Shown here: piece by piece, positions 10,925-20,730 of the stretch | How the letters are laid out: each line of letters starts with the position of its first letter | How positions within the stretch are numbered: the first letter of the stretch is position 1 | Assembly (NCBI RefSeq): GCF_036588685.1 | Contig: NC_086376.1 | Location: 60,349,166 to 60,413,165, forward strand | Direction of reading: 5' to 3' | DNA: 64,000 bases | From: Mytilus trossulus | Taxonomy: Eukaryota; Mollusca; Bivalvia; Mytilida; Mytilidae | Made by a program: the position numbers and the translations under genes | Notes under the pieces: model-generated | The model's input: the letters and a program-made list of their open reading frames with translations, nothing else | Databases searched by the model: none | What the model was told of the DNA's origin: nothing

Positions 10925-11440
10925 AGCTCACCTGGCCCAAAGGGCCAAGTGAGCTTTTCTCATCACTTGGCGTCCGTTGTCCGTGTCGTCCGGCGTCATG
11001 GTCTGTCATCGTTAACTTTTACAAAAATCTTCTCCTTTTGAAACTACTGGGCCAAATTTAACCAAACTTGGCCACAATCATCATATTAGAACATATGGGT
11101 AAAATGTAGATTTTAGCTTATAACATTGAAACCAAAGCATTTAAAGCAAATCTTACAAGGGGACAACTTGTTTATCAAGTAAAAATCTATATGCCCTGAA
11201 ATTTTCAGATGAATTGGACAACTGGTTGTTAGGTTGCTGCCCCTAAATTGGTAATTTTTATGGTAATTTTTGTCGTTTTTGGTTATTATCTTGAATACTA
11301 TTATAGAAAGAGATAAACTGTAAACAGCAATAATGTTCAGCAAATTAAGATCTACAAATAGGTCAGTTGAACCCTTTTATTGCAAGAGTAAAATCAACCT
11401 TTAATGATGGCAAAGCATTTAAATACAATACATATATGAC
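10925..11440 (-). mobile_element. Fragment of hairpin-ended bivalve repeat
   Basis: Opens with a hairpin at 10925-10955: AGCTCACCTGGCCC, loop AAA, GGGCCAAGTGAGCT. The interior (ACTACTGGGCCAAATTTAACC, TGGTTGTTAGGTTGCTGCCC, AAACAGCAATAATGTTCAGC) matches the element at 28533-30019 in the opposite direction. The far end is lost. Non-coding. Confidence 0.75.
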
Positions 11441-11522
11441 CAAATTTTCAAGATATTTATTTTTATTGATAGTATAGTATTTATGTTGCTTTTATATCTA
11501 TTCAATTTTTTTTATTTTTTAG

Positions 11523-11834
11523 ATGAAACCGGATCCGACAAAGTACCGATTTTATGCTGCCAAACTGCACAGTGATGAAGTAGGCTGTGGTCTCCCTGTG
11601 TCCAAAGAAAGACTAACGAGAAACAAGATAGACATAGCAGAGTTGGAACACTTTATAGATTTCATTATCACTTATGTTCAGATGTTGTTAAAAATCTACC
11701 TTTTGGTATGAAAACTATGAAGCTTACAACTGGATAAATAGTCGCTGTGCCGAATTTGATTCAAAGTCTTGCACCTTCATCTCTTGTAAATCAGTACATT
11801 CAGTATTGTGAATCAGAAAATGTTGGTCATTTAG
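11523..11834 (+). pseudogene. DDE-like relic, exon 1
   Basis: Acceptor TTTATTTTTTAG; the first codon is ATG by coincidence or design. Reads KYRFYAAKLHSDEVGCGLPV and ERLTRNKIDIAELEHFIDF. A frameshift near 11660 moves to FHYHLCSDVVKNLPFGMKTM, TAA at 11735-11737, then IVAVPNLIQSLAPSSLVNQY. Donor GTATGT leaves one base, which the next exon completes. Confidence 0.6.
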
Positions 11835-12295
11835 GTATGTTTATAAAAAGATAGATAAACACTTTTAAACTAATAATTATTTTGATTTGAGCCCACTGAT
11901 GACAAAACTCCCATCTGGTGTTGAAAAAAATATGAGCCTGGTACCCTTGATACAGCTGTTAACAAATTATAAAAAAAAGGGTTGAAAAGAAATTGAGAGT
12001 CATGAAACAGTTATAATTCCATTTGCATGTACATAGTTATCTTGTATTCAGGTTGATATAATAATCAAGAAACATGGGACACTTTGACAGCTAATGTTTG
12101 TTAATTTGAAAAAGACATTGCTCACATAAAATAGATTTTTCTCAAAAAATGAGGATGTTGTAGTCACTAATTTATTGATTTTATTCATAATGACAAGAAA
12201 AAATTTGGTGTGTTATCAAATTAAGATTTATATGTGTATGATCAACTATTATTTCCATTTCCATTCTCAATTTTATTGTATTGTAATACTTGTAG

Positions 12296-12504
12296 GAAAA
12301 AGCACAATGTATAAGATCCTTAATGACTGTTCTGCCTCAGTAAGGAAATGTGTTGAGTGTCTTAACTATTACATCGCAGAGGGTGGAAAGGCATTTTAAG
12401 ATCTTGAAACCATCATAGAAAAACTCTGCACATCCAGTGAAAAGAAGAAAGAACTGAAATCCAAATTGCTAAATGGGAAGCGATATATCAAATCAGATAT
12501 CAAG
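12296..12504 (+). pseudogene. DDE-like relic, exon 2
   Basis: Reads KSTMYKILNDCSASVRKCVE, NYYIAEGGKAF, TAA at 12397-12399, then DLETIIEKL and LLNGKRYIKSDIK. The family normally has KRYLKxDFK at this point. One stop; otherwise open to the donor GTATTT. Ends in phase 0. Confidence 0.65.
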
Positions 12505-12979
12505 GTATTTGAAAACATATTGATAGTCTAAATCATGTTATAGGAAACATTATAATTAAATAAATTGAAAGTGACATGTTAGATTATGTCAATGATTGAA
12601 CTACCGTGTTACCTAACTGTAATTGTCACCACACACTCTATATACGTATATTGATACCATAAGGCACAATTTAACAACAATGAACATGTTGAATGGAAGT
12701 ACTTCTTTGAAAAATAACAAATATCCAAGTTCACTCAAACTACATGTAGTAGGTCTGAAAATAACTAGGAATTTTAACCAATGAATTGTTCAGTTGAGCA
12801 ATGGAGACTCAGGTTTACATTATTATGATGTTGGCTGTGTTTATAATTTAACCCATAGGTTACCTAGTAATTTACATGTGATCTTTTTTTTTGTGGATGT
12901 ACAGATCTGTTTACCCTTTTAATTTCTTAAGTTTGGAACAAATCTTTCAAATGGTTTAGATTTTTTTTTAAATCAAAAG

Positions 12980-13183
12980 GTACATATCCAAAAAGAGAAT
13001 GCTGTTCCGGATCATTGCCAAATGTTTGCACTAAGTGATAGTGAAAAGTGCTTCTCCCAAAGTTGTAACACCCAGCATACACACAGTTGTGAACAGTGTA
13101 TTGACTTGGCAGACTTTTTAGCTGAAATAAGTACTCTAACACAAAATGGTACATGGGACAATAAAGATTCCATTGTATTCCAG
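12980..13183 (+). pseudogene. DDE-like relic, exon 3, Cys/His-rich segment
   Basis: Fully open 68-codon exon between a T-rich AAAAG acceptor and donor GTAATT, phase 0 at both ends. Contains AVPDHCQMFALSDSEKCF and SCNTQHTHSCEQCIDL. The six Cys and three His could form one or two zinc sites ahead of the catalytic core. This is the best-preserved exon of the relic. Confidence 0.65.
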
Positions 13184-13482
13184 GTAATTTTAAACACCTT
13201 ATTTCCATTTCCTTAACTAAATGGAGAAGTAAACAAAGGAATTTTAAATTGTCTTAGCTAATTGTTCAATACTGTGGTCATGAACCATTACATTCAAGTA
13301 CAAAAAATTGTCATCATAAAAATACTGTAACCTCCCTTGATAGACATGAAATGACTTCAGTGTGAATTGCCCTGAGATTGATAGTATAGCTGTACGTAAG
13401 GTTGTTGAATTGTATTTTAAAAGAAAGACTGTGTGTAAAATTAGGAATTAACCACTTTTCTTACCATAATTTACTTTTTCAG

Positions 13483-13757
13483 GTTGAAAATGCTGTAGAA
13501 GCTATAAAAGATTGGAAAGTCATGCTATGAGAGCTAGGAATCAAGAAGGTGCAAAACAAGATCTGCTTAAGAATTTAAATGAAAATCAAGCACTTATCAC
13601 ATGTGACTGGGCGATGAAATTTCTACCACGCAAATTTAGAGAAGGTCAGAGTGACTGGTTCGCCAAACGTGGAATCAACTGGCACACTTCAGTAACTTTA
13701 TACAAACAAGGGGAAGAACTAAAGACAATTACACATGTACACAATTTTTCATCCCAG
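13483..13757 (+). pseudogene. DDE-like relic, exon 4, first acidic motif
   Basis: Opens VENAVEAIKDWK, shifts frame near 13517, then reads SHAMRARNQEGAKQDLL, ALITCDWAMKFLPRKF, GQSDWFAKRGINWHTSVTLY and THVHNFSSQ. Asp 13605-13607 follows a hydrophobic strand, as expected for the first acid of an RNase H fold, and the strands that follow fit beta-2 and beta-3. Donor GTAATA. Confidence 0.65.
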
Positions 13758-14236
13758 GTAATAAAAAGATATTGCTAGTTTTTCTTAAAGAACAAAACTA
13801 TTAAGGGATATATAATTATCTATTATTTCCAGTGTTCAGCTTTTTGAACAAATCGAATTTCTTCAGATAATTATTAGCTTTCAGAAATTTGTTGGTAATT
13901 GGAAAATATTCTTTGCATATAAATAAGGCTAACTTTCATTCAACTTCAATATCAAAACTTTGATATAAAATTTGTAATCTTTTTCAATTTTTGTAAATTC
14001 ATGAATTATTGCAAAAAAGGTGTCCAGGTTGTTTTATCTCAATAATTCATTATAAAAGCAGACAATTACTTTCTTAATTTACAATGAATCATTTTGCTAT
14101 AATTCTGAATGCTGATTTCCTTTTTCTTTATTTCTGTATCATTTTTGAGCTGCATTGTTTTAACATAATACATCACAGATTAAGAAGATTTATCCAAATG
14201 TATGGCAAGCTGTTTTACTATTTATTCGAATTTCAA
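13758..14236. other. Intron sequence
   Basis: Start of a 2.9 kb intron, AT-rich. An 83-codon frame at 14084-14335 arises from the palindromic repeat that follows and is not a gene. Confidence 0.5.
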
Positions 14237-14331
14237 GATATCTCATATAATATATATAAGATATCTCATATAATTTATAAGATATCTCATATAATTTATA
14301 AGATATCTCATATATTATATAAGATATCTCC
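14237..14331. repeat. Palindrome array, AGATATCT core, part 1
   Basis: About five units close to TATAAGATATCTCATATAAT. Each unit is a near-perfect palindrome centred on GATATC. Confidence 0.9.
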
Positions 14332-15504
14332 TTAAGTTTATAAATAAAGGCGACAGTAGTATACCGCTGTTCAAAACTCATAAATCCATGGACAAAAAAC
14401 AAAATCGGGGTAACAAACTAAAACCGAGGGAAACGCATTGAATATAAGAGGAGAACAACGACATAACACCGAAACGTAACACACACAGAGAAACAGACCA
14501 AGCATCACACAAAACACCACGAGAATAACAAATATAACATGAAAACCAAATACATGAATTTGGGATAGACAAGTACCGTGCCACGTCTCATCTCAATATC
14601 TCAAAAATAAGAGAAAACACAAACGACTCAATGTTAAAATGCAACACACACATAAAGGAACAATAATATAACAATGGCCATCTTCCTGACTTGGTACAGG
14701 ACACTTTTAAAGGGGAATAAAAGTGGTGGGTTAAACCTGTTTTTGTGGCATGCCAAACCTCGCACTTTAATGGCAAAGTTAAATATAACATTGAGATTAC
14801 AACATAATATTACAGGACTACAATACAAATAAATAGGAGAACATATTAGACAAAGAAAAACATGATTAATAGATAACAAAAAGCATCAGGTTTAAAATTC
14901 AATACGCCAAAAACGCGCCTTGTCCACACAAAAATCAACAGTGACGCCCAGATATAAAAGATCGAAAGTGAAAAAAGTACAAAGTTGTACAGCACTGAAG
15001 ATCAAAAGTTGAAAAGGTTTCACCAAATACGGCATTGTTTTTATGCAGTGATAAGAACATTCTTATTATATAGAACAATTCATGCTATTGCAAACAGTAA
15101 ATTTTATCAAATGTATATGAAAGAGTTAACATAAAGAAACTGAAGTATTAACTAATTACAGAAAACTAAACCCGAATACATAACGCCAAGATATAAAAGA
15201 TCGAAAGTGAAAAAGGTACAAAGTTGTACCGCACTAAAGATCAAAAGTTGAAAAGGTTTAGCCAGATACGGCATTGTTTTTATGCCCGGGATAAGAACAT
15301 CCTTATTATATAGAACAATTCATGCTATTGCAAACAGTAAATTTTAACAAATGAATATTAAAGAGATATACATAATGAAACTGAAGTATTAACTAATTAC
15401 AGAAAACTGAACCCGAATACATAATGCTTTTAAAGATTAACACAGAATAGACACATCCGAATCAGTCCTGGCGTCAACATAATTAAAAAATTGTGACGTC
15501 ACAT
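14332..15504 (+). mobile_element. Non-coding mussel interspersed element with internal duplication
   Basis: Starts with GGCGACAGTAGTATACCGCT and GTTCAAAACTCATAAATCCA, a sequence I recognise as a common mussel repeat. The last part contains a ~240 bp direct duplication, marked by CCAGATATAAAAGATCGAAA at 14945 and again at 15184. It splits the AGATATCT array in two. Short open frames inside are not genes. Confidence 0.7.
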
Positions 15505-15990
15505 ACGATAGTTTATAAGATATCTTATTAACTTTATAAGATATCTTATTAACTTTATAAGATATCTCCTAAAGTTTATAAGATATCTCCTAAAGTTTAT
15601 AAGATATCTCCTAAAGTTTATAAGATATCTTATAAAATAAATGAGATATCTTATAATCAACTTTTATATAAGATATCTTATATAGTTTATACGATATCTT
15701 ATATAGTTTATAAGATATCTGATATAGTTTATGAGATATCTTATATAGTTTATGAGATATCTTATAAAGACAATTATATAAGATATCTGATAAACTATAT
15801 AAGATATCTTATTAACTATATAAGATATCTTATAAACTATATAAGATATCTTATAAACTTTAGGAGATATCTTAAAAACTTTATGAGATATCTTATTAAC
15901 TTTAGGAGATATCTTATAAACTTTATGAGATATCTTTTAAACTAAATAAGATATCTCCTATAATATATAAGATATCTTATATAATTTCAT
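15505..15990. repeat. Palindrome array, AGATATCT core, part 2
   Basis: The largest of three arrays. Units of about 17-22 bp with spacers such as TTAACTTTA, CTATA or AGTTTA separate copies of AAGATATCTTA or GAGATATCTTA. Adjacent units are also inverted copies of each other, so long cruciform structures are possible. Confidence 0.9.
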
Positions 15991-15994
15991 TTTT

Positions 15995-16190
15995 ATATAT
16001 ATATATATATATAACTCGTCTAAACATCAACCCAACAATGTTAGATCTGTAAATTTGCTTTCGCAAATTTTTGGTTCGTCCCTGGCCGGGATTCGAACCC
16101 ATGCTACTGTGATATCGTGACACCAAATCGCCTGCACTGCAGCCGTCCCGCTAGACCACACGACCACCTGGGCTCTCAAAAAAAAGAGCT
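15995..16190 (-). mobile_element. tRNA-derived SINE
   Basis: On the minus strand, a pol III A-box-like GTGGTCTAGCGGG (about 16149-16161) is followed by a B-box-like GGTTCGAATCC (16089-16099), then a tRNA-unrelated body (TTTGCGAAAGCAAATTTAC, GTTGGGTTGATG) and an (AT)n tail at about 15995. It sits inside the AGATATCT array. It is not a functional tRNA: the arms do not fold as a full cloverleaf and the 3' body is foreign. Confidence 0.75.
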
Positions 16191-16324
16191 TTCGGTGGCC
16201 ATATGTTACCTTTCCACGTCAGTTTTAATCTAGCGGCGTACTACAGTACATGATATATTAGGCATGAAGATGTTATTGTTACAGATCAGCTAAATTATCT
16301 ATAGTAAAGGATCCTACAAATTAA
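16191..16324. other. SINE-adjacent non-coding DNA
   Basis: Non-coding. It may include the 5' leader of the SINE (a run of A's and GAGCTTTCGGTGGCC) and then ordinary intron. Confidence 0.35.
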
Positions 16325-16614
16325 TGTAAGATACAGTTTATATGAGATACCTTATATATTATATGAGATATCTTATATATTATATAAGATATCTTCAAAA
16401 AAATCATAAGATATCTTATATACTTTATAAGATATTTATAAAGTATATGAGATATCTTATAAACAATTTTTATATAAGATGAGATATGAGATATCTTATA
16501 TAGTTTATAAGATACCTTATATAGTTTATGAGATATCTTATAAACTATATAAGATATCTTATAAACTATATGAGATAGTTTATAAGATATCTTTTAAAGT
16601 TCATGAGATATCTT
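16325..16614. repeat. Palindrome array, AGATATCT core, part 3
   Basis: Same unit as parts 1 and 2, ending about 80 bases before the acceptor of exon 5 of the DDE-like relic. That acceptor itself reads TTTTAGATATCTC. Confidence 0.9.
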
Positions 16615-16695
16615 GAAGTAAGAATAAATAGCAAAATTGCTTGCCATACAAATGGCTTTTTACAAGTAACAAAACATTGTCATTTTATATTTTAG

Positions 16696-16900
16696 ATATC
16701 TCAAGATGGTTCTGTTTCTGCTTCTGTGTTGTGTGATGTAGTTCATGATCTGAGAAAACAACTACCAAACATACAGGAGGTGAACTTCTTCTTAGATAAT
16801 GCAGGATGTTATAAGAACACAATGATGATGGTAGCACTTAAAGATGAATTAGGAGATAAGTTGAAAACATACAACTTCAGTGGAGCACAGGATGGCAAAG
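16696..16900 (+). pseudogene. DDE-like relic, exon 5, second acidic motif
   Basis: Open throughout. Reads QDGSVSASVLCDVVHDLRKQ, NIQEVNFFLDNAGCYKN and KLKTYNFSGAQDGKG. FFLDNAGCYKN has the form of beta-4 plus the second acid of RNase H-fold integrases (Asp at 16795). Ends one base into a glycine codon that the next exon completes. Confidence 0.7.
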
Positions 16901-16959
16901 GTAAAATTTCAGTTTTCAACTTGATTTTTCAAAATAAAAAATATTTCAATATATTAAAA

Positions 16960-17215
16960 AAAGATGACTCTCCACAAGATACCAAAATGACACAAAAATT
17001 AACAATTATAGGTAATGGTAAGACCTTCAACAATGAGCAAAGCCCATACCGCATAGTTATCTTTAAAAGGCCCTAAATGACAATGTAAAACAATTCAAAC
17101 GAGAAAACTAACGGCCTTATTTATAAATTAAAAATAATGAGAAACACATACACAAATGGCAACCACTGAATTACAGGGTCCTGACTTGGGATAGGCACAT
17201 ACATACAAGTCAATT
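16960..17215 (+). repeat. Dispersed mussel repeat
   Basis: Recognisable blocks: AGATGACTCTCCACAAGATA, CCTTCAACAATGAGCAAAGC, AATTCAAACGAGAAAACTAA and CTGACTTGGGATAGGCAC. Intronic copy of the repeat at 4385. Confidence 0.85.
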
Positions 17216-17495
17216 TTAGATTGAAGTTTTTTTTGTTGTTGTCTTCAGATGGGAAAAGAATTATCAAAATTTATATTTTGTGACCTACAACTGCATTAAT
17301 GTATTGTCCTAATTATATGCATGTATAATGGAATAATGGTACTTATTTTAAGCAATTTTAAAGGTCTTGTCTTCTGATCCTGATATTTGGAGAATAATTT
17401 CTTTTGGTAGTTTCTCACATATAAAATGTATATATATTCATATTGATTTGCAAACATTGCATTGTATGTATTGACAGTTTACACATGTGTTGTAG

Positions 17496-17590
17496 GTCCA
17501 TGTGACCGCAGAGCTTCACATATCAAGGCATGTGTTGGAAGATACATTAATGAGGGACATGATGTCACATCTGCAGAGGAGATGAAAAAG
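17496..17590 (+). pseudogene. DDE-like relic, exon 6, third acidic motif
   Basis: Small open exon: PCDRRASHIKACVGRYINEG and HDVTSAEEMKK. With the preceding GKG it forms GKGPCDRxxxxIK, a motif typical of the third metal-binding position in this family (Asp 17504). Acceptor TGTTGTAG, donor GTGAGT, ends in phase 0. Confidence 0.7.
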
Positions 17591-17689
17591 GTGAGTCTGA
17601 ATAAAATACTAATTTTATATGCAAACATAAAGAGTAAGTTAAACGTCTTGTCAATGAAACAAATCTCCATAAAGAGATATATAATCAGC

Positions 17690-17890
17690 TAAAGTCACTG
17701 TATGACCTTTAATAGAAAAAAAAAGTCATTACTGCATTGAATGGTTTACAGGGCTGAAATAAGTGAAAAATTATTTTTAAACACCTTAAGAAAACTTACA
17801 ACCTAATTATTGTAAAACACAAATTTCCAAAATAACAATGCATCTGACTTGGGACAGGCACATGTTATACATTGCAAGGTTTAACATATC
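17690..17890 (+). repeat. Degenerate dispersed mussel repeat
   Basis: Weak copy with AAGTCACTGTATGACCTTTA at the start and CATCTGACTTGGGACAGGCA near the end. Confidence 0.5.
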
Positions 17891-18135
17891 AGTGTGTACA
17901 CTCGTAACAGTAAAAATCAACTAAAATGAAATACCTCACCAAAACGACATAATGAACAACCAACAATACACTAAGAACACAAATCATCATTTGAGAATTG
18001 GTATGCATTAATTTCAGCCAAGATGTTATGCATAGTTATATGATAAGAGAATTGATATTTATTATGCATACCCAGTAAGTAAGAACCTGTTATAAACATA
18101 GCAATTCTAATGTTCATTTCTGCTTATTTTTACAG

Positions 18136-18307
18136 GCTATAGATGTTAAACAGAAAGGATCATTTAGGGTTAGAGTTGTTGACATTGTTACTAATTTGGA
18201 TGCAGAGAAGTCACAGATTAAACCAATTACTGGAATTACTCAATTGCATAATTTTTCATTTGACGTCAATGGAATAACAGTTTGGAAGGCATATGGAATA
18301 GGAGAAG
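18136..18307 (+). pseudogene. DDE-like relic, exon 7
   Basis: Open: AIDVKQKGSFRVRVVDIV, then GITQLHNFSFDVNGITVWKA and YGIGEG. The NFSFxxxGIxVWKAYGIGxG block is what I remember of the family after the core. Acceptor TTTTTACAG, donor GTAATA, phases 0 and 1. Confidence 0.65.
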
Positions 18308-19002
18308 GTAATAAACAGAATTATGAATCAGAACTTTGAATAATTACTAACAAATGTAGTTTGGTGTCTCAAAGAATATCATCTGCTTGTTTGCCATGGT
18401 TAACATGGTTAAGGTGTACATTTAATTTATTGCACTTTTTCATGCTTAAACAAATAGTCAATAGTTACTGCTTTGACCTTGGTGGCCAATTGTCTAAACT
18501 GCTACTGTAATCACTAGCCCGTCAGCACTAAGTTTGTATGTTCATTCTCTGATCGTGCATTATAGACACCAATATATTAGATAAGATTCCTTATAAAAAG
18601 TTAGTGGTATTTTTAGGTCACCCCTGCTTCCTCCAACCATTCAACCAGATTGCCCCAAAATAGCCCCAAAAAGGTGCTAAAAAGTGGCATTTCATTACCA
18701 ACCAACAAAAATACAATCAAAATCAGTATAATGCTCCTGGTATGGTTCTGATGAAGCCTGTGCAACATTTTGATCTATTTTTCTACTCTTTTGAAGAAAT
18801 GTCAAATAAAGTAGTAACTAGGTTTCATCTTGATAATTATGGAGAAACTGTTCAAATATAAGTGTCTTTCATGTGTTATTTTCAAAAATTTGTCACAGTA
18901 TTTCTGTCTGACACTGAAGTTTAAACTAGTTGTTGCAATACATTGAGATTGTATCAATTTGACCATAGGAAATGGTGACTAATAAGTATATAATTATTGT
19001 AG
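18308..19002. other. Intron
   Basis: AT-rich intron of about 0.7 kb with no repeat or frame that I can name. Confidence 0.5.
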
Positions 19003-19107
19003 GAAAGCAGATAGCATGGGAAAACATCGGAACCACAGAGCAAAGAACCAATCTGTTGGTTAAAGTTGATTGAAAAATTACAGCTCCTCATTTGTTGGAA
19101 GTAGAAG
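19003..19107 (+). pseudogene. DDE-like relic, exon 8
   Basis: Reads GKQIAWENIGTTEQRTNLLV KVD, TGA at 19071-19073, then KITAPHLLEVEG. Phase 1 at both ends, donor GTAATC. A single stop is the only lesion. Confidence 0.6.
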
Positions 19108-20073
19108 GTAATCCATTTGTTTTGAAAATAACCAGCTACTCTAAATTCAGAAATTATTGCAAGGTTTTTATCATTTTGAAAAATGCAACAGAGATGTTAA
19201 CGCAATAATTTAAGCTCGAATGTTGAGATATTTTATATGAATTTAACATTTTTTTCTCTCAAAATGTTAAAAATGAAAATTGCATAAAGTCCCAAATTAA
19301 AAAAGGCAATAAATGCACGCAATACTTTCTGAATTTACAGTAATCAACTTCCAGCTAAATTTTACTTTATTTTTTTACAATTTATTTAAACAATTTAACA
19401 ATTTAAATTTAAACAGTTTTTTTTCTTTTGAACCTAAGAATTGCATGATCTTTTTTTTTATGTGTAACACCATCATCACATCCTAAAAAGGGTACACAAA
19501 AAAATCATTAGAAATCTATCCTACATTTCATTGCAGTAAAAATAACCTGTGTCATAGACATAAATCTTGGTGTTTCAAAGGTCTATTATTATTTTATTTG
19601 GTGATTCTACAAAATGTTTTGGAAGCTTGAGGTTGCATGCAATGCTAAACCTTGTACACAGGAAGAAAAAAGGTGAAAGTTTTATTGTTAAGGTTTTTGT
19701 AAATTTGTATATATAGTACTGGACAGGATATATCACCTGTGTATTGTACTTTTAAAAGAGTTAACTAATAATAAGATAACCACAAATTCAACCTAAAAAA
19801 TTCAAACAAAAAAAATATTGTGGAAGAGTCAGAACATATAATGATCCTGAAAACAGAGGGCATTTTGCATGCTTATGATTTCTTTATCTGTTTTTTCTAT
19901 GGAAAGTAAGACTAAACAGTAAAATTAAAGGGTAATACATTTTGCATTTTTCTCAGTAAGAGAATTACTGCAGTTGACTGTTATTATTTATTGATAATTT
20001 TCATCATATTTGAACATGAAATAAAATTATAAAATTGTGTTAGAAAATAATATGTTTTTTTTAATCATTTCAG
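19108..20073. other. Intron
   Basis: AT-rich intron with poly-T and poly-A runs and no coding signal. Ends in TTTTTTTAATCATTTCAG. Confidence 0.5.
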
Positions 20074-20730
20074 TTATGGCTCAAGAAGAAGAACTTGTAG
20101 AACCAAACCCCAAAAAACAAAAGAAGAACTCCATCAATTAGCCATATGATTGCCCAAAAGATGGCTGCACAAGAGCTTTTAATACTCAATGTGCACTGGA
20201 GCAACACATCATTGTTGGTAATTGTGATTATCACAATGAAAAAACAACTCAAGATAAAGCCAAGTCAATGAATGGACAAAAAGTTAATTCTTTGTTTCAC
20301 GGAACAAAGGTTCAACTGGATTGTAACTTTAATGACTGCCGTACATCAGAATCAGCAAAGGGATGGGCACTGAAAGGTAAAAAGAAAAGAACAGTTTTTA
20401 TTTACTCAATCTCAAGTGAATAACATGAAAGAGAAATTTGATATTGGGAAGGTATCAGGAAGAAAAGTCGATCCCTATCAAGCAGCTGATGAGATGAGAC
20501 AGCTGCAAGAAGAGGGGAAATATGTTTTTTCAAGGAAGGAATATTTGACTGGGCAGCAGATTACAGCATATTTTTCAAGGTTGGCACTCAAAGACAGAAA
20601 GACCAACCATGATGATTTCAGATCTGCTGAAGAGATTAATTACATTAAAGAAACAGCCAGGAATATCATTAAAAATCTACAAATTTTGGCAAAAATGTCA
20701 ATATTTCAGATCTTTGACATTGACCTCTGA
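20074..20730 (+). pseudogene. DDE-like relic, exon 9, C2H2-like finger and tail
   Basis: Reads VMAQEEELVEPNPKKQKKNS IN, TAG at 20139-20141, then YDCPKDGCTRAFNTQCALEQ H, a C2H2-like finger (C-x4-C-x12-H). It continues with KVQLDCNFNDC and AKGWALKGKKKRT. A frameshift near 20395 leads to KEKFDIGKVSGRKVDPYQAA, DEMRQLQEEGKYVFSRKEYL and TGQQITAYFSRLALKD, another block I remember from these proteins. After about 20673 the frame runs into a simple repeat and stops at 20728; the true C-terminal exon is not visible. Confidence 0.65.

Larger units (their letters stand above)
11523..20730 (+). pseudogene. RNase H-fold (DDE-like) gene relic, nine exons, C2H2-like finger
   Basis: Nine exons (11523-11834, 12296-12504, 12980-13183, 13483-13757, 16696-16900, 17496-17590, 18136-18307, 19003-19107, 20074-20730) join with agreeing phases at every junction. 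Layout: a helical N-terminal part, a Cys/His-rich segment, then a core with Asp in ITCDWAMKFLP (13605), Asp in FFLDNAGCYKN (16795) and Asp in GKGPCDRRASHIK (17504), and finally a C2H2-like finger and basic tail. I recall uncharacterised cnidarian and mollusc proteins with this exact order. The spacing suggests an RNase H fold like that of DDE transposases, but catalysis is inferred, not known. In-frame stops at 11735, 12397, 19071 and 20139 and frameshifts near 11660, 13517 and 20395 disable it. Confidence 0.65.

Noticed and set aside
12927-13208. Minus-strand frames over exon 3 of the DDE-like relic
   Set aside because: Mirror of a plus-strand exon with matching splice sites and family motifs; the minus reading has neither.
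14084-14335. Open frame with repeated ISHIIYK
   Set aside because: Produced by translating the AGATATCT palindrome array.
16089-16161. tRNA gene on the minus strand
   Set aside because: A and B boxes are present, but the cloverleaf is not complete, the 3' body is unrelated to tRNA and ends in (AT)n. A SINE fits better.
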